This document shows positions 48,320-60,361 of a stretch of 64,000 bases of DNA, one piece after another. Each line of letters starts with the position of its first letter. Position 1 is the stretch's first letter. The notes below the pieces were generated by a model that saw only the letters and a list, made by a program, of their open reading frames with translations, had not been told where the DNA came from and searched no databases. The DNA is from Corbicula japonica. Its lineage: Eukaryota > Mollusca > Bivalvia > Venerida > Cyrenidae. Both the position numbers and the translations under genes were made by a program. The stretch covers positions 9,197,380 to 9,261,379 of the forward strand of contig JAZAYU010000010.1 of assembly GCA_038501625.1 (NCBI GenBank). The letters run 5' to 3'.

Positions 48320-48660
48320 TGCCATTGACCGTTTTAAGGAGGTAACCCATCGGGTTATCATTTTCGTTAATTGTTTGTGGTGTCTATATTGACATTGGCT
48401 GAAGGTTATAAAACTGAGTTTGGAAACCAGTCTCAAATCTCAAGCATCTGATTGGCTGAAATGGCGACCAGTCGCCATTTCAGCCAATCAGATGCTTGAG
48501 ATTTGAGACTGGTTTCCATGCTCAGTTTTATAACCTTGGAGCATTGATCATGTTATAAGTTCCCCATGCTCTCTTTTACTCTCTACTTATGGCGGCGTGA
48601 GGAGGCTGTGCCTTCTGGATGTGGCCATCCCGATATGCATATTTCACTTTTTCAAGAATC
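48320..48660 (-). repeat. Dispersed family C copy split by a palindromic MITE
   Basis: Left part 48320-48396 and right part 48543-48660 join into one family C sequence when the MITE at 48397-48542 and one ATT are removed. The uninterrupted equivalents are at 7365-7530 and 55295-55565. Confidence 0.75.
48397..48542. mobile_element. 146-bp near-perfect palindromic MITE (family B)
   Basis: Two 72-bp arms differ at only about five positions and meet at a CA centre (GGCGAC-CA-GTCGCC). The ends are GGCTGAAGG and CCTTGGAGC. ATT occurs directly on both sides (48394-48396, 48543-48545). Its target repeat without the insertion has a single ATT. Confidence 0.92.
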
Positions 48661-49064
48661 AACAGACGCAAAAGAATCAGCTTAGAAATCGAAATCCATA
48701 TATAGCACACCAAAATAAGTTTTCTCGTGACAATGATTCAGATGTCTCTGTTAATCATAGCTTGACTATTAATGTCTATAAAACAAATTGCAGACGAACA
48801 AAAGGAACAAACGCCTCCTTTACAACTTGAATTTATAATTTAATCAACAACTTCGCGCGTCAATACGAAAACCGATATCAATAGAACAATCGTGCCAAGA
48901 ATTAACGATAAACAATTTATGCATTGCAAAGACGGTTACCTAATATCAGAACTAAATAATGTTGATGTGAGCGATGTCCTCAGAGGGTTGGACCAGCGAC
49001 GACTGTCCCTATTGGACAAACTTGCCAAATTGACATTTATTGATAGACAAATGAGATAAGAATT

Positions 49065-49190
49065 TAAAAAAATAAGATTTGAAAGCAGCCGAACACGACA
49101 AATATGAAAATTGTGCATTGAGCAGAGATGGAAATGTATATTGCTGACCAAGCCGAATAGCTAGCTTCAAGCTGAGCGCCATTTACTACG
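49065..49190 (+). repeat. Dispersed family A fragment
   Basis: TTGAAAGCAGCCGAACACGA, CAAATATGAAAATTGTGCA, then diverged core. The 71-codon open frame on the minus strand at 48936-49151 overlaps it and is not considered real. Confidence 0.6.
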
Positions 49191-50224
49191 ATTGATGAAA
49201 AAAGGGAATAGTTTAAACTTTGGAAACAAGAACATTAATGAATGTGGAGAAAGACTCAACATGATCTGCAATAGCTACAGAGGTAGAATACAAATGAATT
49301 GATACACTTAGCAAAACGTCAGCTATAATCAGACGATACTCTTGTAATGGCACTTTGCAGAACAGTCAATAAGCTAGTCATTGCATTGCATTTACATTGT
49401 TCCTATGTCATTTGGAAAGGAGTCAAGTATTACTTTTCAAAATCAATTGGATGATTACTCGGCAGGGACTTACTAACAGGGGCTGCCTAATGCTTAAAAC
49501 AATATAATGTATAAACATTAAATTCCATTCTGGCAGCAATGGGGTGTCATCAACAATAGTCAAAGACTCATTTCTTCAGAATATAAGAAAAATAGCAAAT
49601 ACATTCGGGATGGTGTCGTAATTTCACCCAAAAACTTCACTCTAAGAGATAAATTGTGGTTAATTCATCATGGAAGTTAACTATTATTGTTATTTGATTA
49701 AAAATGCTGAAAAACAACAACATTGTGATTACAAACAAAAAACAGTAAGAAAAAAGTTTTCCACACACATTTGATTTTATAGTTTAATCAAGAACTTTTC
49801 ACAAAGGCGGCAATATCCATTCCATTATCAATTAATCAAACACATCCACTTTGTGCTAAAACATTTAAGCAATGCATAAGCACGATTAGTAAACAACAGA
49901 AACATGCAATGTAAACATCAAGAAATCTGTAAAATACAATTATTTACAACACCAAAATAGATTTAATATTTTTAAAGAATATGTAATTAATGGCTAGGGA
50001 ACAGTAAGTTGCCTCAAATGTTACCAAAAAGCTCAAGAAAAGTTTGTACATGCAATACATTCTAAACACATTGGGTATCTATGACAAAACATATGGATTT
50101 CCGAGAAGATAGGTGATTGTCATTTGATGAAATTATACTTTCCATTTTTGCATTGGAAAGTCGCCCGAAATTTCCTAAAAGGAGGGTCGTTTTGATTTAT
50201 AACCAGTAACTTCCAAGCCCCAAA
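49191..50224. other. Gene-free stretch
   Basis: AT-rich. No open frame above about 60 codons, no repeat family recognised. Confidence 0.5.
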
Positions 50225-50830
50225 AATGTTTATGTTTTTGTAGAAAAAGATGTAAAGAGAACTTTAAATGCCACCAAACATGACAAATATGAAAATACTG
50301 CAGGCTCGGTTTGAGTGAGCGTGTTTATCGGCAGTAGTGGAAACGCCTTCAACGACTAGCCCCGGATTGTGCGCAACTTAATATTTACGCCAGTAAACAG
50401 AACAAATTTGGTCCATATTAAACGATGGTATGCACATGGCGGTGAACTTGGAACCCCAAATGCGGTATTTTCAGATTAACAATTGACCAGCGGCGTAAAG
50501 GTCCACATATAAAAGAATAGGTTTGCCATAAAGGAGAGAATAGTGTGCGGAACTGAATAAAATAGAATTTTGACAAGGGATCAGAGAATATAAATCCTGC
50601 ATATCACAGGGAACGCCAAAGGCACATATTAAAAACGAGGAAGTATATCATAGGTTTGACTGAACAATATCCTAATCTATACTAACAGGCCGATATATTA
50701 CAATAAAAGAAATTTTAGATGTACATCAAACATATATAAATATCGTGTTCAACGAACTTCAAAGGACGTTTCTAAAAACAGCACTGATTGAATGTGCAGA
50801 GATACTTTTTGCAGTCGCCACACGGCACAA
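50225..50830 (+). repeat. Dispersed family A, near full-length copy
   Basis: In order: 5' segment (50245-50400), middle segment with GGTATGCACATGGCGGTGAA and TAAATCCTGCATATCACAGG (50425-50640), and 3' segment with AACAGCACTGATTGAATG (50740-50830). The same order occurs on the minus strand at 54080-53310, which defines a unit of about 0.6-0.7 kb. It is non-coding. A further 5' fragment starts at about 50850. Confidence 0.7.
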
Positions 50831-51440
50831 ACAATGCGACTGTGATATTAAAATAGATGAAAAGGGAACTTAAAATGCCACCGAAAACGCAAAAGGGCAA
50901 AAAAATAGCCTGTTATAAATAAAACACGCGATATACAACCTTTAATTCCAGACGCCGTTGACAAAACTACTGTACCAGTAATAGATTAAGTACAGTCATA
51001 GTTTCTATAATTTGACAGTTTGAAGGCTTTTTCACGAAACAAGACATGATTCAACATCTATAATAGTTACTTATGCCAGTAATATATGACGCAATTTGTG
51101 TAACAGACACTTGGGACATTTTATGACGTGTCATTTGTTCTTTTGATATTATATAAGAATCGATTATGTATTTAAAGAAACACATTTTTCAGATTAAAGT
51201 CTATGCAATAATTGTTTTAAGGGTTGGAATTTTTACTAATTTTCTAGAAGAACTAAACAAAATATAATATAAAACCTTCATGTCAACTTTACCTACAAGT
51301 CAGTTTCAAAGGTTGTAAGTAAGCTCAACTATAAAACATGTTCACTTACAACAAAGCCCGTAGCTAACATGTATAGAGGAGTGAAACTTCATTTGAAATT
51401 CACAGTAGCGCTATTTATGCAGTGTGGTGGCCGTAAAATC

Positions 51441-51948
51441 GTCGCCTTATTATTACAATGTTCTAACTTACTTTTTTACAGTTTGGAGAAAATCGTCTTC
51501 AAAGTTTCAGATTTCTCTAAAACCTTCATATTCCACCGAATTTGCTAAAAAAAACAGCAGCGTGTGTGTTTTGATGAAGTCTATAAATTACATGAGTTTG
51601 TGTTTAGTCTTTATCTTTAACTTTTTAGAAATTCTCTACTTTCGGTTTAACCTAACCAGTGTTCTTGGACTAACCAGTACTAACCATTATTTTCTCCGCA
51701 AGTAACTCGTCGCCTTATTATTACAATGTTCTAACTTACTTTTTACAGTTACTTAGAACAGTGTAATCCTTACACGAGTGTGAATAAACCGCAAGATAGA
51801 ACATTGTGTGATTGGGAATTTTAAAAACTAAAGTGAATCAACCAATTCTGAAACCATATTCAGATAGGTCTTTTTTCCACGATTACAACGGTATAAAAAT
51901 CTCAATTTTCGAAAAATATCACTTAGAACATTGTAATAATAAGGCGAC
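51441..51948. mobile_element. Repeat with two direct and one inverted terminal copies
   Basis: A 26-bp motif starting GTCGCCTTATTATTACAATG is at 51441 and 51709 (plus) and, inverted, at the end 51923-51948. The 51709-51948 part makes a 240-bp MITE with perfect termini. The extra upstream copy may be a second, nested end. The 93-codon frame between them lacks motifs. Confidence 0.6.
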
Positions 51949-52065
51949 GAAATGTCTCCCCGTACATATAGTCAGTAGTGTTATCAGTAAAATAACCCGT
52001 TACCGATGTCATGCAGTGATGGTTACGTATATCAGGGCTATCCCATCAACCTTATTGGGGGTTGT

Positions 52066-52150
52066 CCCGGCTAGCTCAGTTGGTTGCGTCGTCGGAATTG
52101 CAGGGCTAGGCGCTGTCACCGTGACGGTGCGGGCTCACTCCCGTCTAGAG
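52066..52150 (+). repeat. tRNA-derived SINE-like element (copy 2)
   Basis: A box TAGCTCAGTTGG (52072-52083) and B box GGCTCACTCC (52132-52141), with the same 60-bp spacing as at 211-280. The tail is shorter. The C-terminal part of an apparent 117-codon frame (51812-52165) is only this SINE translated. Confidence 0.6.
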
Positions 52151-53309
52151 GCCTTATCACTTTAAATGACATTCAATATTTCTCTTGTTTAAGTAGCTGC
52201 TTTAGCCAACAATAATCGGAAATCACCGATGACTTGATATGCCCGTTGAGGCAATCTGTTTACCGGTAATTGGTTTAAGGACAAATGTCAGACACTGTTG
52301 TAAGTGAAACATTACCAGACGTATGAAATTTAATTTTATAATGACACTCCAAGGGAGATGCTCGCTCGTGCAGATGACGTAGTGTTTCTAGATACAACAA
52401 ATATATAAAGTTACGGCTGCTGTCGTAATAAGTATTGCAAAGTCATCAAAAAAATTGTCAAAATCTTTCTAATTTCAAAATTCAGTTCAGTACTTTTTAA
52501 ACTAATTAATATTATTACCAAATTTTTTTAACATATGTTAAGAAAATGGGTAAAGAAAAAGATATAGATGTAAAAATTCCCTTGAATTCTATTTAAATCG
52601 GAACACATATATCAGCCATATTTGCAAGGAATAAATTGAACCCTATAATTTGTAAGGAATAAATTGAACCCTTAAACTTGCATTTAAATAGAAGGGTGTG
52701 ATGTTCAGATTTCATTAAAATACTCAATAAACAATCTTGTTATTTTATTAACCTTCGCTCGATCCTCTGTTATTTGCGTCAGGCGATTAAGAAAATTTAA
52801 CAACACGACTCGGTACTTTGACCCATCCGGTTGCTATAAAACATACATATCAGCCACTCTTTTGTTTTAGTAAAGTTGTTAGTTCTATTATTAATGAGAT
52901 ACAAATACAACCAAATTGTTGTTCTGTATTAACTTTATTTGTATTTATAATTGAACTTAATAATATTCTATGATCCGCATTGTTATTCTTATTTTTCATC
53001 ACATTTGCCTGTCAGGAACAATTCCATAATAATATGTATTACAGGCGACAGCGTATTACCGTTGTCTATACTTTCTGATATGATTTATTGCCATCGTCCA
53101 AATGATATTAGTTATTGTAATATATTTGCCATGTTGTTGTGAACCGGTCATGATACAAAGAAGTAAGCTTCTTTTGACAAGAATGTCTTAAGTAATATTA
53201 AATACCAGTAATGAATCGCCTTACCGAACTTTGAGATGCAAAGGTACACGAACGTAAACGGATTCTGAGGACTTTAAGGGTATTGTGTAAAAGTGCTAAG
53301 AAAAGTGCC
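52151..53309. other. Gene-free stretch
   Basis: AT-rich. A short direct duplication (GGAATAAATTGAACCCT twice, about 52629-52671) is the only structure noted. Confidence 0.5.
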
Positions 53310-54080
53310 ATGTGGCGGCTATAAAAAGTATCCCCGTATATTCAATCAGTGCTGTTATTTAAAGCCTTTAGCAAGATACATCTGTGTAAATATTAAGCGG
53401 CGTTCTTCCCTGTGCTAGGCTTTGTTGACTGCAATACGCATTTCCATTACTGCCCATGAACAGACTCAATCAAACCGAAATTCCATATCGGCCAGATTTA
53501 AGATGGGTGATTTTAATATCCCAACCAGTATAGTTTTGGATATTGTTAAAAAATAGGATATACATGGATTTATTTACTTATTTATTGCCTTTGGCGTTTT
53601 CTGTGATATGCAGGATTTATATTCTTAGATCCCCTGTCAAAATTTTATTCCATTCACTTCTAGGGACCGTACGCCGCTGTTCATGGAATGGTTTAATCTG
53701 AAAATCCGCATTGAGGGGTCCAAGTTCACTGCCATATGCTTACAATCGTTTAGGACAAAAATTTTACTGGGCTGAAGGTTATAAAGCTGAGATTGGAAAC
53801 CAGTCTCAAATCTGAAACATCTGATTGGCTGAAATGGCGACCAGTCAATCAGATGCTTGAGATTTGAGACTGGTTTCCATGCTCAGTTTTATAACCTTGG
53901 GCACTGTTTATTGGTGTAAATATTGAATTGCATTTTACCTTGAGCTTAGGCGGCTAGGCGTGAGCTGTAATATGCTTTTCTATTACTGTTCATTAACAGG
54001 CTCAATGTCAATCAAACCGAGTCTGCAATACTTTCATATTTGTCGTGTTCGGTGGTTTTCAAAGTTTTCTTTTTATCTAC
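53310..54080 (-). repeat. Dispersed family A, near full-length copy interrupted by a MITE
   Basis: Minus-strand copy with 5' part 54080-53925, middle part 53745-53595 and 3' part 53480-53320. The palindromic MITE at 53769-53902 interrupts it. The uninterrupted sequence at about 50395-50425 shows the original target. Confidence 0.75.
53769..53902. mobile_element. 134-bp palindromic MITE (family B) nested in family A
   Basis: GGGCTGAAGG at one end and CCTTGGGC at the other, with arms matching the 48397 copy minus a short central deletion. ACT occurs directly on both sides (53766-53768, 53903-53905), and the target copy at 50 kb has one site. Confidence 0.9.
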
Positions 54081-55079
54081 TCTATAGACTGAAGGCACAA
54101 TAGTGAATAAGAATCAAAAAGTATAAGTTAATATCGATTTAGACGAACTAAAAACAACAAACGCTTTCCAACTTAGCTGAATTTATAATTTAATTATCAC
54201 CATCGCACATCGATCAAAATCCTGTTATCAAGTGAAATCTTATCAGAAATAAAAGATAAACGAGTTTAACAGTTCCGTAGAGAAATGCTCCAAAATTCAA
54301 CTTTTAATGATCAGAATGTAATTTTGTTGATACGATGTCTTCTGAGGATCGACAACCCGCGATGGCTGTCCCTACAGGGCCGCCTGACGATTATATTTAC
54401 CACATTGAAGATTGAATATGACCTTTCTGACGATCTGTCTACTGCTTGTAATTGGTTTATTAACAAGTGTCAGCCATCGTTGGTGATGATATAATAAATT
54501 TTCGAAGGCAGCTTTTCGAAGATGTCTCGCGTGCACGTCCAATCTGCATGAACCGCACCAAAATAAGAATTATTCCTTAAACATTTTTCTTCCAGTGGTT
54601 TATATGTAGTAGAATATTTCACTGAGTAATTCAGATCCGAAAGGATATTTCTTAGGGGCCGAAACCCCAAGTTGCATATATGTACCCTTCTGAAAGAAGT
54701 CCGATGAAATATTCGAAGATAATCTCCATTAAATATATATTATTCAATGTCTAACAAGCTTTATACAGTTTAAAAATAACGGTACAACTTCTCTTGCTGT
54801 GTACGTTAATTGATTTATAACATGAAAAAGTCGTTATAAAAGGAATACGGGCACGTAGTAGTGATACATCGTGTATTCTTTCACGTCGCTCTGTATTGTC
54901 TATGGGGAAATATGGTTGTCGTGTTAGAATTATTAATGTGCATGCAGACGTGGTCTTCAATGCCTTAGTAGCTTCACACGTATAACAAACGAAATGATGA
55001 TGAAACACCAACCACTATCAGAAATAACAGTGCAAAAAGCGTACAAATGCTAAATGTGTATATAATTTTTAACTCACAC
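54081..55079. other. Gene-free stretch
   Basis: Open frames up to 86 codons on the minus strand (54751-55011) lack motifs. No repeat is recognised. Confidence 0.45.
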
Positions 55080-55565
55080 TTTACATATTTTTTGCCTTTT
55101 GACTGTATGGGAAGGTTGTGTTTTCTGAATGTGGCTTTACCACGATATGTATGTTTTACTTTTGTCTTGTATGTTGCATGTTTACATCGAGAGTAAATGA
55201 GACAATCAAATACTCTTAAGGAATGAAATAGATGAAAATGTATATAATAGTCAAAGACTCATTAAAATATTAACCAAGCAAGTGTACATAAAAATGTTAT
55301 ATATGCATATCAGGAATCGCCACATTCACAAAACACAGCCTTCCCACGCAGCGAAAAGGAAGAGAGGAAGAGAGAGAGAGAGAGCATGTTTGTTATAAGA
55401 ATGTCAATTCAAATAGGACGCCACAAACAATAAACGAAAAAGAGAACCTTTGGGGATATCGCCTTGGAACGGTCAGTGGCAAAACAAATTGCCACTGGGG
55501 GTTTAAACCAGTTTCTAGGGTGCAGCAACCTCACACTTTCCCCAATAGGTTCTCATGTCACATGC
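55080..55565. repeat. Two dispersed family C copies, opposite strands
   Basis: A minus-strand fragment (55080-55165, GGTTGTGTTTTCTGAATGTG) and a longer plus-strand copy (55295-55565) with an AG microsatellite and GGTCAGTGGCAAAACAAATT. Confidence 0.65.
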
Positions 55566-55732
55566 TTATAAAGCAAACTATGCCTAATGAAAAGAAGTAA
55601 GAGCTTTTAACAAATTTGTAAATTCATAGGCACAAAGGTGTCGACACGAAGTCCGTTATGAATATCTATGAAATGGGAAACTTTTACATGGTTAAACAGA
55701 AAGACAAAGGATAACCTGTATATGATCAGGCC

Positions 55733-55790
55733 CCAAGATTATCAAACTGAGACTAGTCTTCATTCTCAGTTTTCTAATCTTCAGCACAGA
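55733..55790. mobile_element. Short palindromic MITE derivative (family B)
   Basis: GCCCCAAGATTATCAAACTG and a complementary right end TTTTCTAATCTTCAGC. The centre is deleted. Confidence 0.55.
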
Positions 55791-55999
55791 ATTTAATTTT
55801 TTGTGTCTCACATGCCATCAGAGGATTTGATACCAGCAAATACTGTCTCAAGAGCGCAACCTGGCAATTGTATTTTCTACACTCGGAACGAATCTGGAAT
55901 GAGAAAGTCTGTGGGACGATCTACCTACTGGTGGTAATAAGTAAACAACCAAGTGTCAGAATTCGTTTTAAGGAACAATTTAGCAGACGTGTTCAAGAG

Positions 56000-56520
56000 G
56001 TTTTGGATATGATACATAAAAAAGGAACTGTGAAACCCACCAAACGCGAAAAGTATTAAAAACGAAAACTTCGTACCAAAAAGTACCAAAGGAAAATTAG
56101 TAAGGACAAAACGAATCATTTACATGAAGTGAATTTGTTGGCTTGGGACAACGAATACAAGAATAGAAAACGCAAATGTGCTAAGTAGACATGTTAAAGA
56201 CAAGATATGTGCGCACGTTCAATTTCACCATTATATTACTAAAGCCTACAAGAATTGCTTTTATTAAGTATTTCGGTCAGTATAGCATCGGGTTTTAATC
56301 ATCGGAAAGATATACATTCTCTTTTTTTAGGTGTCTTTGCCTTTGCCGTCTGATTTGATACGAATGGTTTATATATTCAGATCTCCTGTCAAAAATATAT
56401 TCAGATGTATTCTGCCGATTATGTTCTCGTTTAGAAAAAAACCCTACACCGCTTGTGATTGTATTGTATTGATTGAAATGCCGCCGCTTTAAAATTTAAA
56501 GTTTACCGTCGTATGCACAC
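56000..56520 (+). repeat. Degenerate family A pieces
   Basis: At 56000-56050 the sequence resembles the family A 5' end (AAAAGGAACTGTGAAACCCA). At 56330-56520 it resembles the middle segment, inverted. A 63-codon open frame (55868-56059) reading a basic peptide ends within it and is not taken as a gene. Confidence 0.5.
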
Positions 56521-56767
56521 CCTTGTTTTGTATGGTTTTAAATTGACTGTTTTCATATCTTTCGTGTTAATAACTTAATGAAAAGTGAAATATACATTTA
56601 AGACATTACATATTTCAAACATTTACAATTGAAAAATGTAGTAACAGCCAAGAAAGACTGAGAAGGAAAAGTTTATAGCAAACAATTAACTATACGGTCA
56701 AAATACTTATTCAGCCTATGTGCAGGCAGCCAGCTTACAGAGACTGCAATTAATATGGAGATAAGTG

Positions 56768-56822
56768 CCCAAGGTTATAAAACTGAGCATGGAAAGCAGT
56801 TTCAAATCTCATTTGTATAACC
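56768..56822. mobile_element. Short palindromic MITE derivative (family B)
   Basis: CCCAAGGTTATAAAACTGAG at the left and TATAACCTTC at the right, with most of the interior missing. Confidence 0.55.
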
Positions 56823-57174
56823 TTCAGTCAAGATAAAGAAAGAGCTATACACGTGGTATAACGTCTACAATTATTCGCATAGAAACGTCAGCCGTTCAGT
56901 CGGCAGTTCAATGCGTAATTTACACCAACTCATCAAGGCGTCTACTTTCCCGATAACAATTTTCTGTAATTAGTGGGATGATATCCTTTGGGAGACTTAT
57001 TTATTTCACTGATAGATAAATATTGAACTGTTTTCGAAACGATTCAAGGTCGGACATGGGTTTCTCCTGATACCTTTAAGCGACGGCACATACAAATCAA
57101 TAAACCCAAATCTTCTTAGTGGCAAAAGTATTTGCGTAATAATTAATCCGGAAAATTACTTTTTGCAGTTCAGA

Positions 57175-57220
57175 CGGTAAGGGTTCGCTTCCTAGTAGAG
57201 GAAATATCATTCGATAAAGA
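57175..57220 (+). repeat. SINE tail fragment
   Basis: GGGTTCGCTTCCTAGTAGAG followed by GAAATATCATT matches 270-302 of the SINE near the window start. Confidence 0.5.
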
Positions 57221-57479
57221 GAGTTCAGTGTGTAATTGTTTACTTGTGATGGGACAGGTATGAGCATATGAAGGTAAGTATACAGTGTAAATGAATTCCG
57301 CTACTGCCATATTCTATATTTATCACCAAATTATGCATTTCTTGATGTCGGGTCAGCATTATATATTTTCCGTATATAATCTCTCAATTGCAATAATGTA
57401 TAGGTAAAATAATATATTTGATATGGTGGCTTAGAAATATTGCGCCTCAAAGATACAACCGAACGGTCTTTAAAAATTG

Positions 57480-57720
57480 AAACATGCATATCAGGAATTG
57501 CCACAACCAGAAAAAACAGCCTCACGCGGGCCAATAATTAGAGGAAAGGGAGCAAGAAAATCAATTTCAAATGAGACACTAAAAACAAATAACGATAAAG
57601 GGAACAACTAGGGCTACCACCGGCACGGTCAGTGGCAAAATTATTTGTTTGCCACGGGGGATTTTAACTAGGTTTAAGGGTGCACAAACCTCACACTTGC
57701 CCCATAAAGAACAATGTATA
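57480..57720 (+). repeat. Dispersed family C copy
   Basis: CATGCATATCAGGAATTGCC, GAGGAAAGGGAGCA, ACGGTCAGTGGCAAAATTA and GGGTGCACAAACCTCACACT, in the same order as 55295-55565. Confidence 0.65.
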
Positions 57721-58873
57721 TTCAACAAATTACAGACAAATGGATGTCCATGACATAATGCATTTACCAGAAAGAGGGCCGATCGTCATTTGTATATGTA
57801 TATGTATCCCTAGAGGAATTGAAATATCTTTGTCTTCATATCAAAACATTCGTGTTCACAGTACCAGTCACGGAGAAGAAAAATGACATATATCGTCACT
57901 TTAGTGCAAAAACGTAATAAGTGCCGTTGAAATAACAAGGAGTTGTACCATTATTGCTCTAAGGTGACGATATACACTCACCCAAAGTTATAGTTGGTCA
58001 TTAATTGTATATGTTAACAATTTATTCTAGTTTAGTTTCCCTATATCAATAGAGGGTTTGAAAACAACAGTATTGTTTTTGAATAAATTTTGTGATGTCT
58101 TTTTAATCTTTATTTATTGTTTTCTTAAATCATTTCAATACCAGTTGCTTACACCGCAGGGTCAAAAATAGAACAGTCGTTACTAAAGAGGTGTCTTATT
58201 AATAAAGGACAGGAATTAAGAGCAGTTTTCTGGTTGCTTGACCTTTCATTGCATGAAATGCACTTTTAGCAAAATAAAAGATAAATCACGACAAACGGTA
58301 AAGTCAATTATAAAAAAGTTTAAAGCTTAAAATGACGATAGTTGCTGACAACTGATCACAAATAAAGAGTTTTCAAGACGGTATAAAGTAGTGGGAATAT
58401 ATTAATGCTACTTAGTATTGGAGATATATTATTAAGTCTTAATTAAAATGTGTCCAGGATAGGTCGCGCATGCGCAGTAATCTTAATTCGACTGTCGTGG
58501 ACTTCGCGATTAAGAACTAAATAAACAACTTTATTGCAGGAATCGAAAACTTTGCATTGTTAAACTTTATAATTTAAAAGAAGATGCATATAGATTTGTG
58601 TTGAACAATTTTATCATTACGAGGAATGAAACAAAAAATGAATTTGCATGCCCCCCTAAAGTGGAATACAGTAAAGTAGGTCATCTGACTAGCAGCGTGT
58701 TGTAAAGTCTTGAAAAAAGAGTGAACATTGTTAGCGACTGCTGACCTTGTTGCGATCAATCAAAAGTTAGTTTTTAATATTCGATCGGCATTTATTACTG
58801 CTGAGAAAAACACAGTTGTCCATGTTAGTGATATGCTATTTTTCGTTCCATTGATTCGTTGCGGCGATACGAA
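57721..58873. other. Gene-free stretch
   Basis: AT-rich. Only short frames; nothing else seen. Confidence 0.5.
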
Positions 58874-58970
58874 ACACCCAAATCCACCCAAATTCACCCA
58901 AATCTATGCCAAATCCACCCAAATCTACACCAAATCTACCCAAATCTACACCAAATCCACACAATTTCAC
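58874..58970 (+). repeat. Short-period tandem repeat (CCAAATCYACC type)
   Basis: About nine imperfect 10-12-bp units such as CCCAAATCCA and CCAAATCTAC. The encoded TQIYTKSTQIYTKS-type peptide is a by-product. Confidence 0.85.
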
Positions 58971-59458
58971 ATTAAACTAATAATAAAATAATTCGAATTT
59001 TATTATTATTTCATTATTATTCTCATATGTATAAGAAACGCTAAGATATGATCATTACTTAATAAAACCTTCTTTAAAACACCAACATCTATCCATATTC
59101 ATCTATTCTACCAAAACGGCCCACAATCAGATTTGTATAAATGCCGCAAATTTAATTAAACTTTTAGTCTATTTCCTGCTATTGCAAATTTAAAATGAAA
59201 TTTTAAACATGCCGATTCCCCAGTTAGCGCGAAAGTTACACATAGTATTTCTTTGTACATTTCGACGTCATAATATTTAATGCAGAATAAAGGTATAAGT
59301 ATTTCTATTTATTTGCATGAATTTCTTAAACGTTTGCAAATAAAATATACTTAAGCAGCATTTGGGTTGCGATAATTATACATAAACAAAAACAACAACA
59401 ATCACATTTATTGCATTAAAAGTGCTTATGCCAAACACATAAATTTTGAGTGAGACAT

Positions 59459-59516
59459 ATATCTGACATATATCTGAGAGGTAAAGTATATCTGACATAT
59501 ATCTGAGAGGTAAAGT
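59459..59516 (+). repeat. 29-bp perfect tandem duplication
   Basis: ATATCTGACATATATCTGAG plus AGGTAAAGT occurs twice without change. Confidence 0.9.
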
Positions 59517-59889
59517 AAGGCCAGAATGCTAAAATTTTATTCTTATATGCATAAAATAGTGGCCTGGTTTTCCGTAGAGTACATCTAGGTTGGTGGCCGC
59601 TAAAGATTTTATACAAAAGTTGGTCATATATTGTTTTCGGTTAACATAATATTATTTACAGAATTGCTTTAACATCATTTAACTTAATTTTCACAATTGA
59701 AATAAACATTTTCTTCATAATAAAATTGCAAAGACACAATATCTCTTTATTCTTGAAAATGTTGACCACTTTTCCTCAATTCTTCTGCATCAAAATGACC
59801 CCAAGCTCTGAATTAGGTGGGATTTAAGTGGAAAAATTCAAATTTGCTTGCCTCAAAAAGCAAGAATCTGCATTAATTGAAATCTCTGT

Positions 59890-60360
59890 AACCACAGTTA
59901 ACGCCGAGAACAATGGTTTTCGGCCGGAAAATAATCGTTTACGTCGATATCCACAGTTATTGACAATTACTACGGTTATCGGCCGATATCTAGGATTTTC
60001 ACCAATTACTATGGTTTTTGGACAGTAACCCTGGTTATTGTCAATAGCTATGGTTATCGGATCAATATCTATAGTTATGGGTTTCTAACCATGGATATCG
60101 GATCAATTGTGCAAACCGCTTGCCATAGTGACGATGATGATAGTGATTTCTAAGTCTCTTAAAATGATGCAACATTAAAGAATGCAGGATGTACTCATCA
60201 TGTAGTGTTTTTATATAATATAATGCATTTTTTCACCTCACCAGTATTTAGATTTCTGTCATGTTATGGAAATATTACAAACTCAATCAGATTTTAGCTG
60301 CATTTCAGTTATTATTTTTAACAGAGTTGAAATAAGCAAGGTTATGATTTAATGTATCGC
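59890..60360 (+). repeat. Copy 1 of a direct duplication with TATGGTTAT-type repeats
   Basis: Begins with degenerate short repeats (AACTATGGTTATCGG, GGCCGATATCTAGGATTTTC) and continues GTGCAAACCGCTTGCC...ATGATGCAACATTAAAGAAT to GCAAGGTTATGA. It matches 60998-61382 in the same order. The shared core ends are consistent, with several indels. Confidence 0.75.
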
Positions 60361-60361
60361 A

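Noticed and set aside
51812..52165. 117-codon frame ending with an apolar segment
   Set aside because: Its C-terminal part is the tRNA-derived SINE at 52066-52150 translated; the upstream part overlaps the MITE end.
55868..56059. 63-codon frame with a basic C-terminus
   Set aside because: Its 3' part aligns with the dispersed family A 5' end, so it is repeat-derived.
58728..58991. 87-codon frame ending in a TQIYTKS-type repeat
   Set aside because: The repeat comes from a short-period tandem DNA repeat; the upstream part has no support.
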